DNA of 64,000 bases from Herbidospora galbida (lineage in GTDB: Bacteria; Actinomycetota; Actinomycetes; Streptosporangiales; Streptosporangiaceae): assembly GCF_005233835.1 (NCBI RefSeq), contig NZ_SZQA01000011.1, forward strand, positions 121,541 to 185,540, written 5' to 3'. The position numbers and the translations under genes are program-made. The stretch's first letter is position 1. The number at the start of each line of letters is the position of its first letter. The notes under the pieces were generated by a model that did no database searches, had not been told where the DNA came from, and worked only from the letters and a program-made list of their open reading frames with translations. This document shows, piece after piece, positions 7,666-16,140 of the stretch.

Positions 7666-9615
7666 TCAGGTCGCGCAGATGTCGGTGTTCGCGTCGACCG
7701 TCGACTCGTCTTCGGCGGCGGACAGCGGGACCTTGACGCCCTCGAAGTCCTTGCCGACGACGAGCTGGATCATCGGGCCGACGGCCTTCTTCGGCTGGCC
7801 CGGCGCCGGGGTCGTCGGGGTGAACGGCTTGACGTTGGCCACCGGCAGCAGGGTGGTCGACGGGGCGACCGTCTTGAGCAGCGACGCGATGAGGAGCTTG
7901 GAGCCCTCCCAGCCCTCGCCCTTGTAGGCGACGGAGGTGGTCTCCTGGTCGGAGCCGTCGGCCTTGCGGCCGTCGCCGATCTGGGTGACCTTGAAGCCCT
8001 GCGCGGTCAGCGCCTCGGCGACCTCGCTCGCCTTGCCGGTCGTGTTGGTGCCGTTCACGACCTGGACCCGCACCTGCGCGGCCTCGGTCGGCTTCGGCGC
8101 CGGCGGCGCCGACGGCTTGGCCTCGCCGCCGCCCTCGCTCGATCCGCCCTCGTTCGACCCGCCCTGGGCGGGCGGGGCGGCCGACGGAGGCGGGGTCGGC
8201 GCGGACGTGGAGACCTCGCTGTCGGTGCGGATGGCCGCGAACAGGTTGTTGGCCTGCGGCTGCTTCCACTGCACCCGGTCGGGGTCGGCCACGTAGGCCT
8301 CCCACGGGACCGTGATGGCCTTGAAGCCCTTGGCGGTCAGCTTCTGGGCGCTCTGCGCGATCTGGATCAGCGTCTCGGTGTTGAGCTGGTCGTCCATCTC
8401 GACCGAGCTGGTCGCGGCGCCGATGAACTCGGCCAGCTTGGGGAAGTCGCCGACCAGGTCGCTGCTGGTGGCCTTCTTCACGACCTGCGAGAGGAAGACC
8501 TGCTGGCGCTTGATGCGCTCGATGTCGCTGCCGTTGCCGATCTTGCGGATGCGGACGTAGCCGAGCGCCGCCTCGCCCTTCACGATCTGGCGGCCGGCCG
8601 GCAGCTTGAGCTTGGAGGCCCGGTCGTCGACGGCCTGGGGCAGGCAGATCTCGATGCCGCCCAGCGCGTTGACGATGTTCTTGAAGCCGGTGAAGTCGAC
8701 CTTGATGAAGTGGTCGATGCGGATCTGGGTGAGCGACTCGATCGTGCGGATCGTGCACACGATGCCGCCCAGGTTGAACGCCGAGTTGATCATCCCGAGC
8801 TGGGCCGGCATCTCCTGTTTGGTCTGCACGTTGTTGCAGGCCGGGATCTGCACCATCGAGTCACGCGGGAAGCTGATCAGCCGGGCCTGGTCGCGCTGCG
8901 GCGACACGTGCAGCAGCATGATCGTGTCGGTGCGCTCGGTGTGGTCTTCGCGGGCCGCCTTCTGCCCGTAGCGGGCGTTGTCGCCCTGCCGGGTGTCGGA
9001 GCCGACCAGCAGCACGTTGAGCGCGCCGGTCTGGTTCTGCGGGCGGTCTTCGCCCAGTTCGTCGGTGACGTTGGTGGTCTCGATGTTGCCGAGCGTGCGG
9101 CGGTAGACCGTGTAGGCGGTGAGGCTGCCGGCCACCAGCACGGTGGTGAGCACCACGCTCACCCAGCCCAGGGCGCCCAGGCCTGCCTTGGCCCGGCCGC
9201 CGCCCGCGCCGCCCTTCTTGGGGGCCTGGGGCGGGGGACCGGGCGGCGCGCCCATGCCCGGATGCGCGGCGGGCGCGGTGTAGGCCGCCTGATGAGCGGA
9301 GGGGACCGGCGGACCGCCGATCGCGGCGGGGACGTCGTCGAGGTCGTCTTCGTCGTCGTTCTTGCGGCGCTTCAGCCAGCGGAACCGGCGCGGCTCGTCG
9401 TCGTCATCGTCCCAGCGGTCGCCGACGCCCCAGCGGTGCTCGTCGAAGTCGGGGTCGCCCTCGGTCTCGCGGCGGCGGGAGGACTGCTCGCCGTACATGG
9501 GCGGCGGCTCGAACGCGGGCTGCTGCGGGGGGCCGGGGTTGCCGCCCCCATAGGAGTAAGCACCGGTGCCCCAACCGGGTTGGTCGGAGGAGGGGACGTG
9601 CCGGTGGTCGCTCAT
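7666..9615 (-). CDS. LCP (LytR-CpsA-Psr) family wall-glycopolymer ligase with LytR C-terminal domain
   Basis: The 649-residue protein has a disordered acidic cytoplasmic region (1-140), one membrane helix at about 148-170, the LCP domain starting LNVLLVGSDTR near 198 and continuing through ERTDTIMLLHVSP and RLISFPRDSMVQIP (conserved Arg/Asp residues of the polyprenyl-phosphate site), and a LytR_C domain at about 530-640 (VQVVNGTNTTGKASEVAEAL). LCP enzymes transfer polymers from polyprenyl-pyrophosphate to peptidoglycan outside the membrane. Its position in a glycan cluster fits attachment of the polymer made here. The ATG at 9615 is preceded by GAGGAGACGGT. The TGA of a 21-residue upstream frame overlaps this ATG. 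The homologous position in Mycobacterium is Rv3267. Confidence 0.93.
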   Translation of the reverse strand: MSDHRHVPSSDQPGWGTGAYSYGGGNPGPPQQPAFEPPPMYGEQSSRRRETEGDPDFDEHRWGVGDRWDDDDDEPRRFRWLKRRKNDDEDDLDDVPAAIGGPPVPSAHQAAYTAPAAHPGMGAPPGPPPQAPKKGGAGGGRAKAGLGALGWVSVVLTTVLVAGSLTAYTVYRRTLGNIETTNVTDELGEDRPQNQTGALNVLLVGSDTRQGDNARYGQKAAREDHTERTDTIMLLHVSPQRDQARLISFPRDSMVQIPACNNVQTKQEMPAQLGMINSAFNLGGIVCTIRTIESLTQIRIDHFIKVDFTGFKNIVNALGGIEICLPQAVDDRASKLKLPAGRQIVKGEAALGYVRIRKIGNGSDIERIKRQQVFLSQVVKKATSSDLVGDFPKLAEFIGAATSSVEMDDQLNTETLIQIAQSAQKLTAKGFKAITVPWEAYVADPDRVQWKQPQANNLFAAIRTDSEVSTSAPTPPPSAAPPAQGGSNEGGSSEGGGEAKPSAPPAPKPTEAAQVRVQVVNGTNTTGKASEVAEALTAQGFKVTQIGDGRKADGSDQETTSVAYKGEGWEGSKLLIASLLKTVAPSTTLLPVANVKPFTPTTPAPGQPKKAVGPMIQLVVGKDFEGVKVPLSAAEDESTVDANTDICAT

Positions 9616-9677
9616 ACCGTCTCCTCGACTGAAAACGTGTCGAAGGCGGAGGCGTCGTCGATGATTCGCTCGCTCAT
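9612..9677 (-). CDS. putative 21-residue leader ORF upstream of the LCP gene
   Basis: A short frame begins MSERIIDDAS and ends SVEETV. Its ATG at 9677 has an AAGG ribosome site 5 nt upstream, and its TGA overlaps the LCP start codon as ATGA, the usual arrangement for translational coupling. It is acidic and has no recognisable family. It may be a coupled leader peptide or an overlooked small protein. Translation is unproven. Confidence 0.45.
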   Translation of the reverse strand: MSERIIDDASAFDTFSVEETV

Positions 9678-9687
9678 TGCGCCTTCG

Positions 9688-9693
9688 AGATTA
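9688..9693 (-). promoter_or_regulatory. -10 element TAATCT upstream of leader ORF and LCP gene
   Basis: On the minus strand TAATCT lies 10 nt before the ATG at 9677. It is a good match to the housekeeping -10. The -35 region is GC-rich and unconvincing. Confidence 0.45.
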
Positions 9694-9791
9694 GGTCACG
9701 ATGCGGTCGCCCGGCCCAGCGATCTCCGATTTGGGCTGGCGGACAGCATACTCATTTGCGGACATTTCACGGTATGCGGTTGTACTGAGCT

Positions 9792-11174
9792 TTACTTGCA
9801 TTTCACTGACGTCGCAGGTGAAAGGGCCAGCGCGGCGGCCAGGAACGCCAGGGGGGCGGCGGGCAGAACGTACCGGTAATCGAAGACCGCCGTTGCGGCC
9901 GGGACGACCAGGAGCGCCCATGCGACCGCCCACGGTATGAGGACGTCCGAACGCCGCATCGCGATGACGGGTACGAGCAGGACGAGCAGGAGCAGTGGCC
10001 CCGGTAGCGCCAGCACACTCTGGTAGTTACGGAGCCAGCCCGCCACTGGTTCGATCACTTGCGTGGATATCGGCCCATTTTCGTATCGGCGGGCGAGTTC
10101 GACCCCAAGTGTGTCCCGGGTCTGCGGCTCGGCCGGGACGCTCACCGGGAACTCGTAGGCGGCGTACACCTCGGGGTTGGGGTAGACCGGCCGGCCCGGC
10201 TCGAACGCCCTGACCAGGTCGCGGGCGACCGCCGCGAGGTAGTCGCCCGGCTGCCGGGTGATGGCGAGCAGCGCGAACCGCTGCGCGAGGGCGTCGTTCT
10301 CGGCCGCGAAGGTCTCGCCCGGCAGTCTGACCAGCGGAGACGTCGGGTCCCAGACGTAGTCCTGGGCGGGCGGCCTCGGGTCGCGGTCGTCGCAGAGCAC
10401 GGCGAGGTCGGCGGGCGGCTTCATGACCTGACATTCGGCGAAGGGCATGACGCGGACGTAAAGGAAGGCCCCGTTGGCCCCCACGAGTCCCACCCGATCG
10501 TGCGCCGCGTGGAACCACACCCCGTAGGCGACGACCGGCACCAGCGCCCCGGCCGCGAACATCAGCGTGAGTCTCCGGGCGCGCCATCCGTACAAGACCA
10601 GGAAGACGAGGATCAACGGCAGCCCGGCGGTGCGGGTGATCGTCGCCGCCGCCAGCAGCACCCCGACGGCCGGCGCCGCACGCCACGTGACCGGCCGCGA
10701 CGCCAGCACGGTCGCGGCGACCACGAGGAACAGGAAGAGCGTGTCGGAGACGAGCAGGTGTTCGAGCTGGATCTGGTACGCGTCCAGCAGCACCACCGCC
10801 GCCGCGACCACCCCGAGGGCCTTCCGCCGGATCGCGGTGTAGATCAGCACCGCGGTCGCCAGCCCGAGGGCGTGCTGCACGACGACGACCAGCCCGAAAC
10901 TGTGGAACGGCTCGAACAGACGAAGGAAGAAGGAGTACCCGGCCGGCCGGACGAGATCGGGCCGGGGCCTGATCGCCGTCACGACATAGGTGTAGGTGTC
11001 GGGAAACCAGAGCGCGGGCTGATAGCCGACCACGGCCAGCACCCGCAGCAGCACCCCGGCTCCGAGCACCCCGGTGAACCAGGGGTTCTCCCGCACCCAT
11101 CCGAGCACCCGGCCGACCCGCGACGGCGTCGCGGGCGCGACCCGGCGCTCCGCGCTCACATCCTCAGTGGTCAC
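9792..11174 (-). CDS. polytopic membrane glycosyltransferase-like protein (GT-C fold)
   Basis: The 460-residue protein has about ten membrane helices. After the first helix comes an extracytoplasmic loop with WFPDTYTYV, placing an acidic residue where GT-C enzymes (PMT/ArnT/mannosyltransferase type) keep the catalytic aspartate. Further helices include VVVVQHALGLATAVLIY and DTLFLFLVVAATVLAS. A large soluble loop with two Cys (AECQVMKPPADLAVLCDDRDP) lies between about 260 and 340. GT-C enzymes use polyprenyl-phosphate sugars outside the membrane. It is divergent from the next GT-C-like gene. Exact donor and acceptor are unknown. Confidence 0.75.
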   Translation of the reverse strand: MTTEDVSAERRVAPATPSRVGRVLGWVRENPWFTGVLGAGVLLRVLAVVGYQPALWFPDTYTYVVTAIRPRPDLVRPAGYSFFLRLFEPFHSFGLVVVVQHALGLATAVLIYTAIRRKALGVVAAAVVLLDAYQIQLEHLLVSDTLFLFLVVAATVLASRPVTWRAAPAVGVLLAAATITRTAGLPLILVFLVLYGWRARRLTLMFAAGALVPVVAYGVWFHAAHDRVGLVGANGAFLYVRVMPFAECQVMKPPADLAVLCDDRDPRPPAQDYVWDPTSPLVRLPGETFAAENDALAQRFALLAITRQPGDYLAAVARDLVRAFEPGRPVYPNPEVYAAYEFPVSVPAEPQTRDTLGVELARRYENGPISTQVIEPVAGWLRNYQSVLALPGPLLLLVLLVPVIAMRRSDVLIPWAVAWALLVVPAATAVFDYRYVLPAAPLAFLAAALALSPATSVKCK

Positions 11175-11324
11175 GCGACCGACCCGGGGCAGCGGCGACC
11201 GAGACGGTCGGCGCGCGGCGGTCCGGCACCGGGGGTGCCGGGGGGCCGGGTGGGCGGTGGTCGTTCATCGGGCTCCAGGTCAGGGCCGGTCGGAGGGGCG
11301 CGTCGCCCGGCCACGGTACACCGC

Positions 11325-11330
11325 TAGGCT
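11325..11330 (+). promoter_or_regulatory. -10 element TAGGCT of a leaderless promoter
   Basis: TAGGCT is followed by 7 nt and then ATT at 11338, exactly the spacing of TAGGCT-N7-GTG at 40178 and TAGCCT-N7-GTG at 18370. It fixes the start of the following membrane-protein gene. Confidence 0.6.
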
Positions 11331-11337
11331 CTGGCCC

Positions 11338-13170
11338 ATTCGCGCGCTGAGGATCGACCTGTCACCCGGGCGGCTGCTGGCCGTCGGCTCCGTCCTGCCC
11401 GCGCTGGCCCTGTCGGGGTGGCTGCTGGCGGGGCTGCTGCTGGTCTTCCTCGGCTGGTTCGGGATCTGGCAGCTGATCCTGCTCGGGGTGCCGGCGGCGG
11501 CGCTGTTCGTCTGGGCGGGGTGGCCGAAGGACACGGTCGAGTCGACGTGGTGGCAGGCCGGGTCGGTGTTCCTGGTCGCCGTCGCGTCGGGGGTGTTCAA
11601 CACCGTCTACGCCGCGCAGCAGTACATCGTCCGCCGCGATCCGGCCACCTACCAGCAATACGCCATCTGGCTGCGGGAGCACGGCGGCCTGCCCATCCCC
11701 GAGAGCGCCGGGGCCTTCGGGGGCGGCGACGCCGCGCTCAGGTTCGCCAGCATGGGGTTCTACGCCCATGAGGGCGCGATCGTGCCGCAGTTCATGCCGG
11801 GTGCGCCGATCCTCTACGCCTCCGGGTTCACCCCGGCGATCCTCGGCGCCCTCGCGGTGCTGACCGTCGGGGGGGTGACCGCCCGGCTCGTCCACGCGCG
11901 GTTCGCCTGGATCGGGGCGCTGGCGTTCGCGGTCGCCCTGCCGATCCTCTACACCTCGCGCACCACGTTCAGCGAGATCCCGTCGCTGGTCCTGCTGTTC
12001 GGCGGGATCGCCCTGGTGCTGGCCGGGCGGCGGATGTTCGTGGCCGGGCTGGTGTTCGGGCTGGCGCTGCTCATCCGGATCGACGGGCTGAGAGACATCC
12101 TGCCCGTGCTGGTCTTCGGGATGGTCGCGCAGCGCAAGCTGCTGGCGGGGGTGCTCGTCGGAGGCGGGATCGGGTTCGGCGCGGGGTTCGTGCTGTCGCG
12201 GCCCTACTTCGACTACCTGAGCGGATCGCTGCTGCCGCTGCTGGCGATCTGCGCGGTCGTGCTGGTCGCGGCGCCGTTCGTGCGGAGGGTCCCGCGATGG
12301 CTGCCCAACGTCGCGGCGGCCGGAGTGGTGCTCGGGGTGCTGGCCTTCGCGGTCAGGCCCCTGGTCGAGACCGTGCGACGGCCGGTGACCAACCCCGACG
12401 ACGCGCTCACCGCCGAGTTGATCGGAGCGGTGCAGAAGGCCAACGGGCTCCCGATCGATCCCACACGTCTGTATTACGAGGATTCGCTCTACTGGGTCAT
12501 CTGGTACGTCGGCCTCCCGGCCCTCGTCCTGGCCGCCTTCGGCGTCTTCACGCTGGCGCGCAGGATGGAGAAGCCGTGGCTGCTGCCGACGGCGATCATC
12601 CTGTGGACCACCGTCACCACGCTCTACCGCCCGGCCATCACGGCCGACCACCCGTTCGCCGCCCGCCGCCTCGTCCCGGTGATCATCCCGGGGCTGATCC
12701 TGCTGGCCGTGTGGGGGGCGCGGAAGCTGCCCGTCTGGGCGACCGCCGGGCTGCTGGTCATCCCGCCCGTGATCGTCTCGATCGGCACCGCGTTCACCCC
12801 GATCGAGCGGGGCGAACTGGCCGCCGTACAGAAGATGTGCGACGCGATCCCGAAGGGCTCGACGGTGCTGATCGTCGAGCGGGTCACCGGCGACCGGCTC
12901 ACCCAGGTGGTCAGAGGCCAGTGCGGGTTCCCGACGGCCAGGGTCGCCTACCCGGAGGGGACGGACCTGCCGCTGGAAGCCGACGTCCGCCGGATCATCG
13001 CCAAAACGCATGACCCCGTGCTGCTCGCGGCCGAACCCGGCCAGCTCACCGCCTACGGCACGCCCAGGCAGGTCATGGCGTTGCGGACCCGTCAGGACGA
13101 GCGTTCTCTTGTCAAGGCCCCTGACGGAACGTGGTCGCTCAGCGTCGACGTCTGGCTCGCCGTGCCCTGA
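11338..13170 (+). CDS. large polytopic membrane protein, GT-C-like (probable ATT start)
   Basis: The product is about 610 residues with roughly twelve membrane helices, starting at the RLLAVGSVLPALALSGWLL segment. An extracytoplasmic loop holds YIVRRDPATYQQYA, an acidic position like that of GT-C glycosyltransferases. The C-terminus is a soluble domain of about 120 residues (VQKMCDAIPKGSTVLIVERVTGDRL). No ATG, GTG or TTG stands near the point where the hydrophobic N-terminus begins. The closest upstream GTG is at 11257, before the TAGGCT -10 box. The ATT at 11338 stands exactly 7 nt after that box, so a leaderless ATT start is proposed. It likely acts in envelope glycan synthesis; substrate unknown. 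The stop is followed at once by repeat copy B. Confidence 0.75.
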   Translation: MRALRIDLSPGRLLAVGSVLPALALSGWLLAGLLLVFLGWFGIWQLILLGVPAAALFVWAGWPKDTVESTWWQAGSVFLVAVASGVFNTVYAAQQYIVRRDPATYQQYAIWLREHGGLPIPESAGAFGGGDAALRFASMGFYAHEGAIVPQFMPGAPILYASGFTPAILGALAVLTVGGVTARLVHARFAWIGALAFAVALPILYTSRTTFSEIPSLVLLFGGIALVLAGRRMFVAGLVFGLALLIRIDGLRDILPVLVFGMVAQRKLLAGVLVGGGIGFGAGFVLSRPYFDYLSGSLLPLLAICAVVLVAAPFVRRVPRWLPNVAAAGVVLGVLAFAVRPLVETVRRPVTNPDDALTAELIGAVQKANGLPIDPTRLYYEDSLYWVIWYVGLPALVLAAFGVFTLARRMEKPWLLPTAIILWTTVTTLYRPAITADHPFAARRLVPVIIPGLILLAVWGARKLPVWATAGLLVIPPVIVSIGTAFTPIERGELAAVQKMCDAIPKGSTVLIVERVTGDRLTQVVRGQCGFPTARVAYPEGTDLPLEADVRRIIAKTHDPVLLAAEPGQLTAYGTPRQVMALRTRQDERSLVKAPDGTWSLSVDVWLAVP

Positions 13171-13171
13171 A

Positions 13172-13222
13172 GCGAGACGCGGACGGCCGAAGGCCGGCCG
13201 TGGCTCGCGCATCGAATCTGAC
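13172..13222 (+). repeat. palindromic repeat element, copy B
   Basis: The core hairpin is 13172-13208: GCGAG, A, CGCGG, A, CGGCC, loop GAA, GGCCG, G, CCGTG, G, CTCGC. Apart from two A-G mismatches every position pairs (one G-U). The tail ATCGAATCTGAC resembles the other copies. It starts one base after the TGA of the membrane-protein gene. Confidence 0.8.
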
Positions 13223-13255
13223 TCAAGTAATAGGTCGGCGTGCGACTGGGCAGAG

Positions 13256-13261
13256 TACCCT
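13256..13261 (+). promoter_or_regulatory. -10 element TACCCT before the GT2 gene
   Basis: TACCCT lies 8 nt before the GTG at 13270, consistent with leaderless transcription of the glycan operon that follows. Confidence 0.45.
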
Positions 13262-13269
13262 CTTCCGAC

Positions 13270-14196
13270 GTGGACATGCCCCCGGAGAGTGGACCCTTGG
13301 TGAGCGACAACCCCTACGTCACGATCGTGCTGCCCTGTTACAACGAGCAGGACCATGTGATCGACGAGGTCGAGCGCATCAGCGCGGCCATGGACTCCTC
13401 GGGTTACACCTACGAACTGGTCGCCGTCGACGACTGCTCGACCGACGCGACGCTGGAGCGGCTCCGCGAGGCCGCGCCGCGCTTCCCGAACATGCGCATC
13501 CGCGCCTTCCACCGCAACGGCGGCTCGGGCACGGTCCGGCGCATCGGCTCGCAGGAGGCCCGCGGCGAGATCGTCGTGTGGACCGACGCCGACATGACCT
13601 ACCCGAACGAGCGCATCCCCGAGCTGGTCCAGATCCTCGAGAAGGATCCGACGGTCGACCAGGTCGTCGGGGCCCGCACCTCCGAGGAGGGCTCGCACAA
13701 GCTGCTCCGGGTGCCGGCCAAGTGGGTGATCCGCAAGGTCGCCGAGCGGCTGGCCGGGCAGAAGATCCCCGACCTCAACTCGGGCCTGCGGGCGTTCCGC
13801 AAGTCGGTCGCCAAGCCCTACCTGCGGCTGCTGCCGCCCGGGTTCTCGTGCGTCACGACGATCACGCTGGCGTTCCTGTCGAACCAGCACGACGTCTACT
13901 ACCTGCCGATCGACTACGCCAAGCGGGCCGGCAAGTCGAAGTTCAGCTTCTTCGGCGACGCCTACCGCTACATCCTGCAGGTGCTGCGGATGATCATGTA
14001 CTTCAACCCGCTCAAGGTCCTCATGCCGCCGGCCCTGTGGCTGGTCGGCATCGGCCTGGTCAAGGGCGCCTACGACGTGGTCAACTACGGCTTCTACCTG
14101 ACCAGCAACGCCATCGTGATCTTCCTGTCCGGGATGCTCATCGGCTCGGTCGCGCTGCTGGCCGACCTGATCGTGCGATCCCGCGGCACCGAGTGA
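13270..14196 (+). CDS. family 2 glycosyltransferase, polyprenyl-phosphate sugar synthase-like
   Basis: The 308-residue protein has an N-terminal GT2 domain: VTIVLPCYNEQDHV, then AVDDCSTDAT, then HRNGGSGTVRRIGSQEARGEIVVWTDADMTYP with the metal-binding D-A-D near residue 105. It ends in two membrane helices (ALWLVGIGLVKGAYDVV and IVIFLSGMLIGSVALLADLIV). This layout matches dolichyl/polyprenyl-phosphate mannosyl- and glucosyltransferases, which make lipid-linked donors for GT-C enzymes such as those encoded just upstream. GTG 13270 was chosen because of the TACCCT box; ATG 13276 or GTG 13300 are alternatives. The stop overlaps the next start by one base (TGATG), the first link of an operon running to 17090. 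Confidence 0.85.
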   Translation: MDMPPESGPLVSDNPYVTIVLPCYNEQDHVIDEVERISAAMDSSGYTYELVAVDDCSTDATLERLREAAPRFPNMRIRAFHRNGGSGTVRRIGSQEARGEIVVWTDADMTYPNERIPELVQILEKDPTVDQVVGARTSEEGSHKLLRVPAKWVIRKVAERLAGQKIPDLNSGLRAFRKSVAKPYLRLLPPGFSCVTTITLAFLSNQHDVYYLPIDYAKRAGKSKFSFFGDAYRYILQVLRMIMYFNPLKVLMPPALWLVGIGLVKGAYDVVNYGFYLTSNAIVIFLSGMLIGSVALLADLIVRSRGTE

Positions 14197-15254
14197 TGCG
14201 CGTCGCGATCGTCGGGCCGACCTTCCCCTACAAGGGCGGCGGCGCCCAGCACACGACCGAGCTCGCCCACCGTCTCGCGCGGGCCGGGTACGACGTCGTG
14301 ATCGAGTCGTGGAAGGCGCAGTATCCGTCGTTCCTCTATCCGGGCGTGCAGACGATCGACACCCCCGAGGGCGAGCCCTACCCGGGCACCCGGCGGATCC
14401 TCGACTGGCGCCGTCCCGACGGCTGGATCGCCTGCGGCCGTCGCCTGCGCGGCGCCGACCTGGTGATCCTCACCGTGCTGAGCCCGGTCCAGGTGCCGCC
14501 CTACCTCGGCATCCTCCACGGCCTGCGCCGGCGGGCGCGCGTGATCGCGCTCTGCCACAACGTGCTGCCGCACGAGACCAAACCCTACGACCGGCCGCTG
14601 ATGAAGGCGCTGCTCAAACGGGTCGACGGCGTGCTGGCGCACTCGGAGGCGCAGGCGGCGCTGGCCCGGGAGCTGGGCCAGCCGTTCGTGAAGGTGGCGC
14701 CCCTGCCGCCGCACCTGCCGTCGGCCGGGGTCACCGGTGCGGGCGGGCTGAACCGGCGGCTGCTGTTCTTCGGGATCGTCCGGCCGTACAAGGGCCTCGA
14801 CCTGCTGCTCCGGGCGCTGGCCCGGGTTCCCGACGTGAGCCTGACCGTGGCCGGGGAGTTCTGGGGCGGCACCGAGGCCACCACGACGCTGATCGGGGAG
14901 CTCGGCCTGACCGACCGGGTCGAGCTGCGGCCCGGCTACGTCCCGGCCGACGACGTGCCGAAGCTGTTCGCCGGGGCCGACGCGCTCGTGCTGCCCTACC
15001 GGTCGGCGACCGCCTCCCAGAACGTGTGGCTCGGGCACGAACACGGTGTTCCGGTCATCGCCACACGAGTCGGCGCGTTGGCCGACAATGTGACCGACGA
15101 CGTCGACGGCCTGCTGGTCGAGCCGGGCTCCGCCGACGCGCTCGCCGACGCCCTGCGCCGGTTCTACGAACCGGGCACCCCCGAGCGTCTCCGGGCGGGG
15201 GTCAAGGCGGTCGACCCCGAGCCGTACTGGTCCGCCTACCTGGCCGCGCTCTGA
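14196..15254 (+). CDS. GT4 family glycosyltransferase
   Basis: The 352-residue GT-B enzyme starts MRVAIVGPTFPYKGGGAQHTT, the nucleotide-sugar transferase N-domain with its glycine-rich loop. It has VIALCHNVLPHE at about 110, LFFGIVRPYKGLDLLLRAL at about 190 (start of the C-domain), and the donor-site stretch GADALVLPYRSATASQNVWLGHEHGVPVIAT at about 265. The usual E-x7-E is weak here. The gene overlaps the GT2 gene by 1 nt and precedes a methyltransferase by 34 bp, so it probably extends the same lipid-linked glycan. Sugar specificity cannot be read. Confidence 0.88.
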   Translation: MRVAIVGPTFPYKGGGAQHTTELAHRLARAGYDVVIESWKAQYPSFLYPGVQTIDTPEGEPYPGTRRILDWRRPDGWIACGRRLRGADLVILTVLSPVQVPPYLGILHGLRRRARVIALCHNVLPHETKPYDRPLMKALLKRVDGVLAHSEAQAALARELGQPFVKVAPLPPHLPSAGVTGAGGLNRRLLFFGIVRPYKGLDLLLRALARVPDVSLTVAGEFWGGTEATTTLIGELGLTDRVELRPGYVPADDVPKLFAGADALVLPYRSATASQNVWLGHEHGVPVIATRVGALADNVTDDVDGLLVEPGSADALADALRRFYEPGTPERLRAGVKAVDPEPYWSAYLAAL

Positions 15255-15288
15255 CCGTTCAGCAGGTTCAGCAAGAGGAAGGACGCCC

Positions 15289-16140
15289 GTGGGCACCGAA
15301 CGCGCCGCGCAACTGGAGTACTCCGAGTTCCAGTCGGCGATGCTCGACGAGGCCAAGCGCCGCCGCAAGGCCGCCAAGATCATCGCGGTGCTGGCCCATT
15401 TCCTGGGCCGGGGCGACCGCCCGCTTGAGGGCCTGACCGTCGCCGACATCGGCTGCTCGGCCGGGTTCATCGCCGACGAACTGGCCCTGGCCGGGGCCCG
15501 GCACACGTTCGGGATCGACATCGACGTCCCGGGCCTGCGCAAGGCCGCCGGGCGGTTCGGTGAGCGGGTGGCGTTCGTGTGCGGCGACGGGACCCGGCTC
15601 CCGTTCCCCGACGGCTCCGTGGACGTCCTGGTCTTCAACCACATCTACGAGCACGTGGTCGACCCCGACGCGGTGATCGCCGACATGCACCGGGTGCTGG
15701 CCGACGACGGCGTCCTCTACCTGGGCCTCGGCAACCGCCTGGGGATCATGGAACCGCACTACAAGCTGCCGTTCCTGTCCTACCTGCCGCCCCGCGCCGC
15801 CGACCGGTACGTCCGGGCCTTCGGCCGGGCCGACAACTACTACGAGCGCTTCCGTACGCGCGCCGGCCTGCGCCGGATGCTGGCCGACTTCCACGTGTGG
15901 GACTACACCTTCCCGGTCCTGGCCACGCCTGAGGCGTTCGAGGGCGGGGAGCTGTTCGCGGGCGCGGCGGGGCGGGCGGCCAAGGCGACCCTGGAGAAGG
16001 CGCCCCGGCCGGCGCTGCGGGCGCTGCTGCCGATCGTGCCGACGTACATCTGGGTGGCGACCAAGTCGGCCCGCCGCCCGTCGGGCATCGCGCTGCCCCA
16101 GCCGCCCGAGTCGGTCCCGACCCGATCCTCGACGTCGTGA
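15289..16140 (+). CDS. class I SAM-dependent methyltransferase
   Basis: This 283-residue protein has motif I, VADIGCSAGFIADELALAGA, at about 49-68 and an acidic end of strand 2 (GIDID). VCGDGTRLPFPDGSVDVLVFNHIYEHV (motifs II/III) comes at about 103-130. The GTG start at 15289 follows GAGGAAGG. The C-terminal half (PFLSYLPPRAADRYVRAFGRADNYYERF) is typical of the Methyltransf_11 branch that modifies small molecules or sugars. Within a glycan operon it probably methylates a sugar or lipid precursor; the target is unknown. Its TGA overlaps the GTG of the next gene by 4 nt, indicating coupling. Confidence 0.87.
   Translation: MGTERAAQLEYSEFQSAMLDEAKRRRKAAKIIAVLAHFLGRGDRPLEGLTVADIGCSAGFIADELALAGARHTFGIDIDVPGLRKAAGRFGERVAFVCGDGTRLPFPDGSVDVLVFNHIYEHVVDPDAVIADMHRVLADDGVLYLGLGNRLGIMEPHYKLPFLSYLPPRAADRYVRAFGRADNYYERFRTRAGLRRMLADFHVWDYTFPVLATPEAFEGGELFAGAAGRAAKATLEKAPRPALRALLPIVPTYIWVATKSARRPSGIALPQPPESVPTRSSTS

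Noticed and set aside
11362..13890. An 842-codon antisense frame across the GT-C-like and GT2 genes
   Set aside because: It spans two convincing plus-strand genes and an intergenic repeat and has Arg/Gly/Gln-rich composition without domains; it is a codon-bias artefact.
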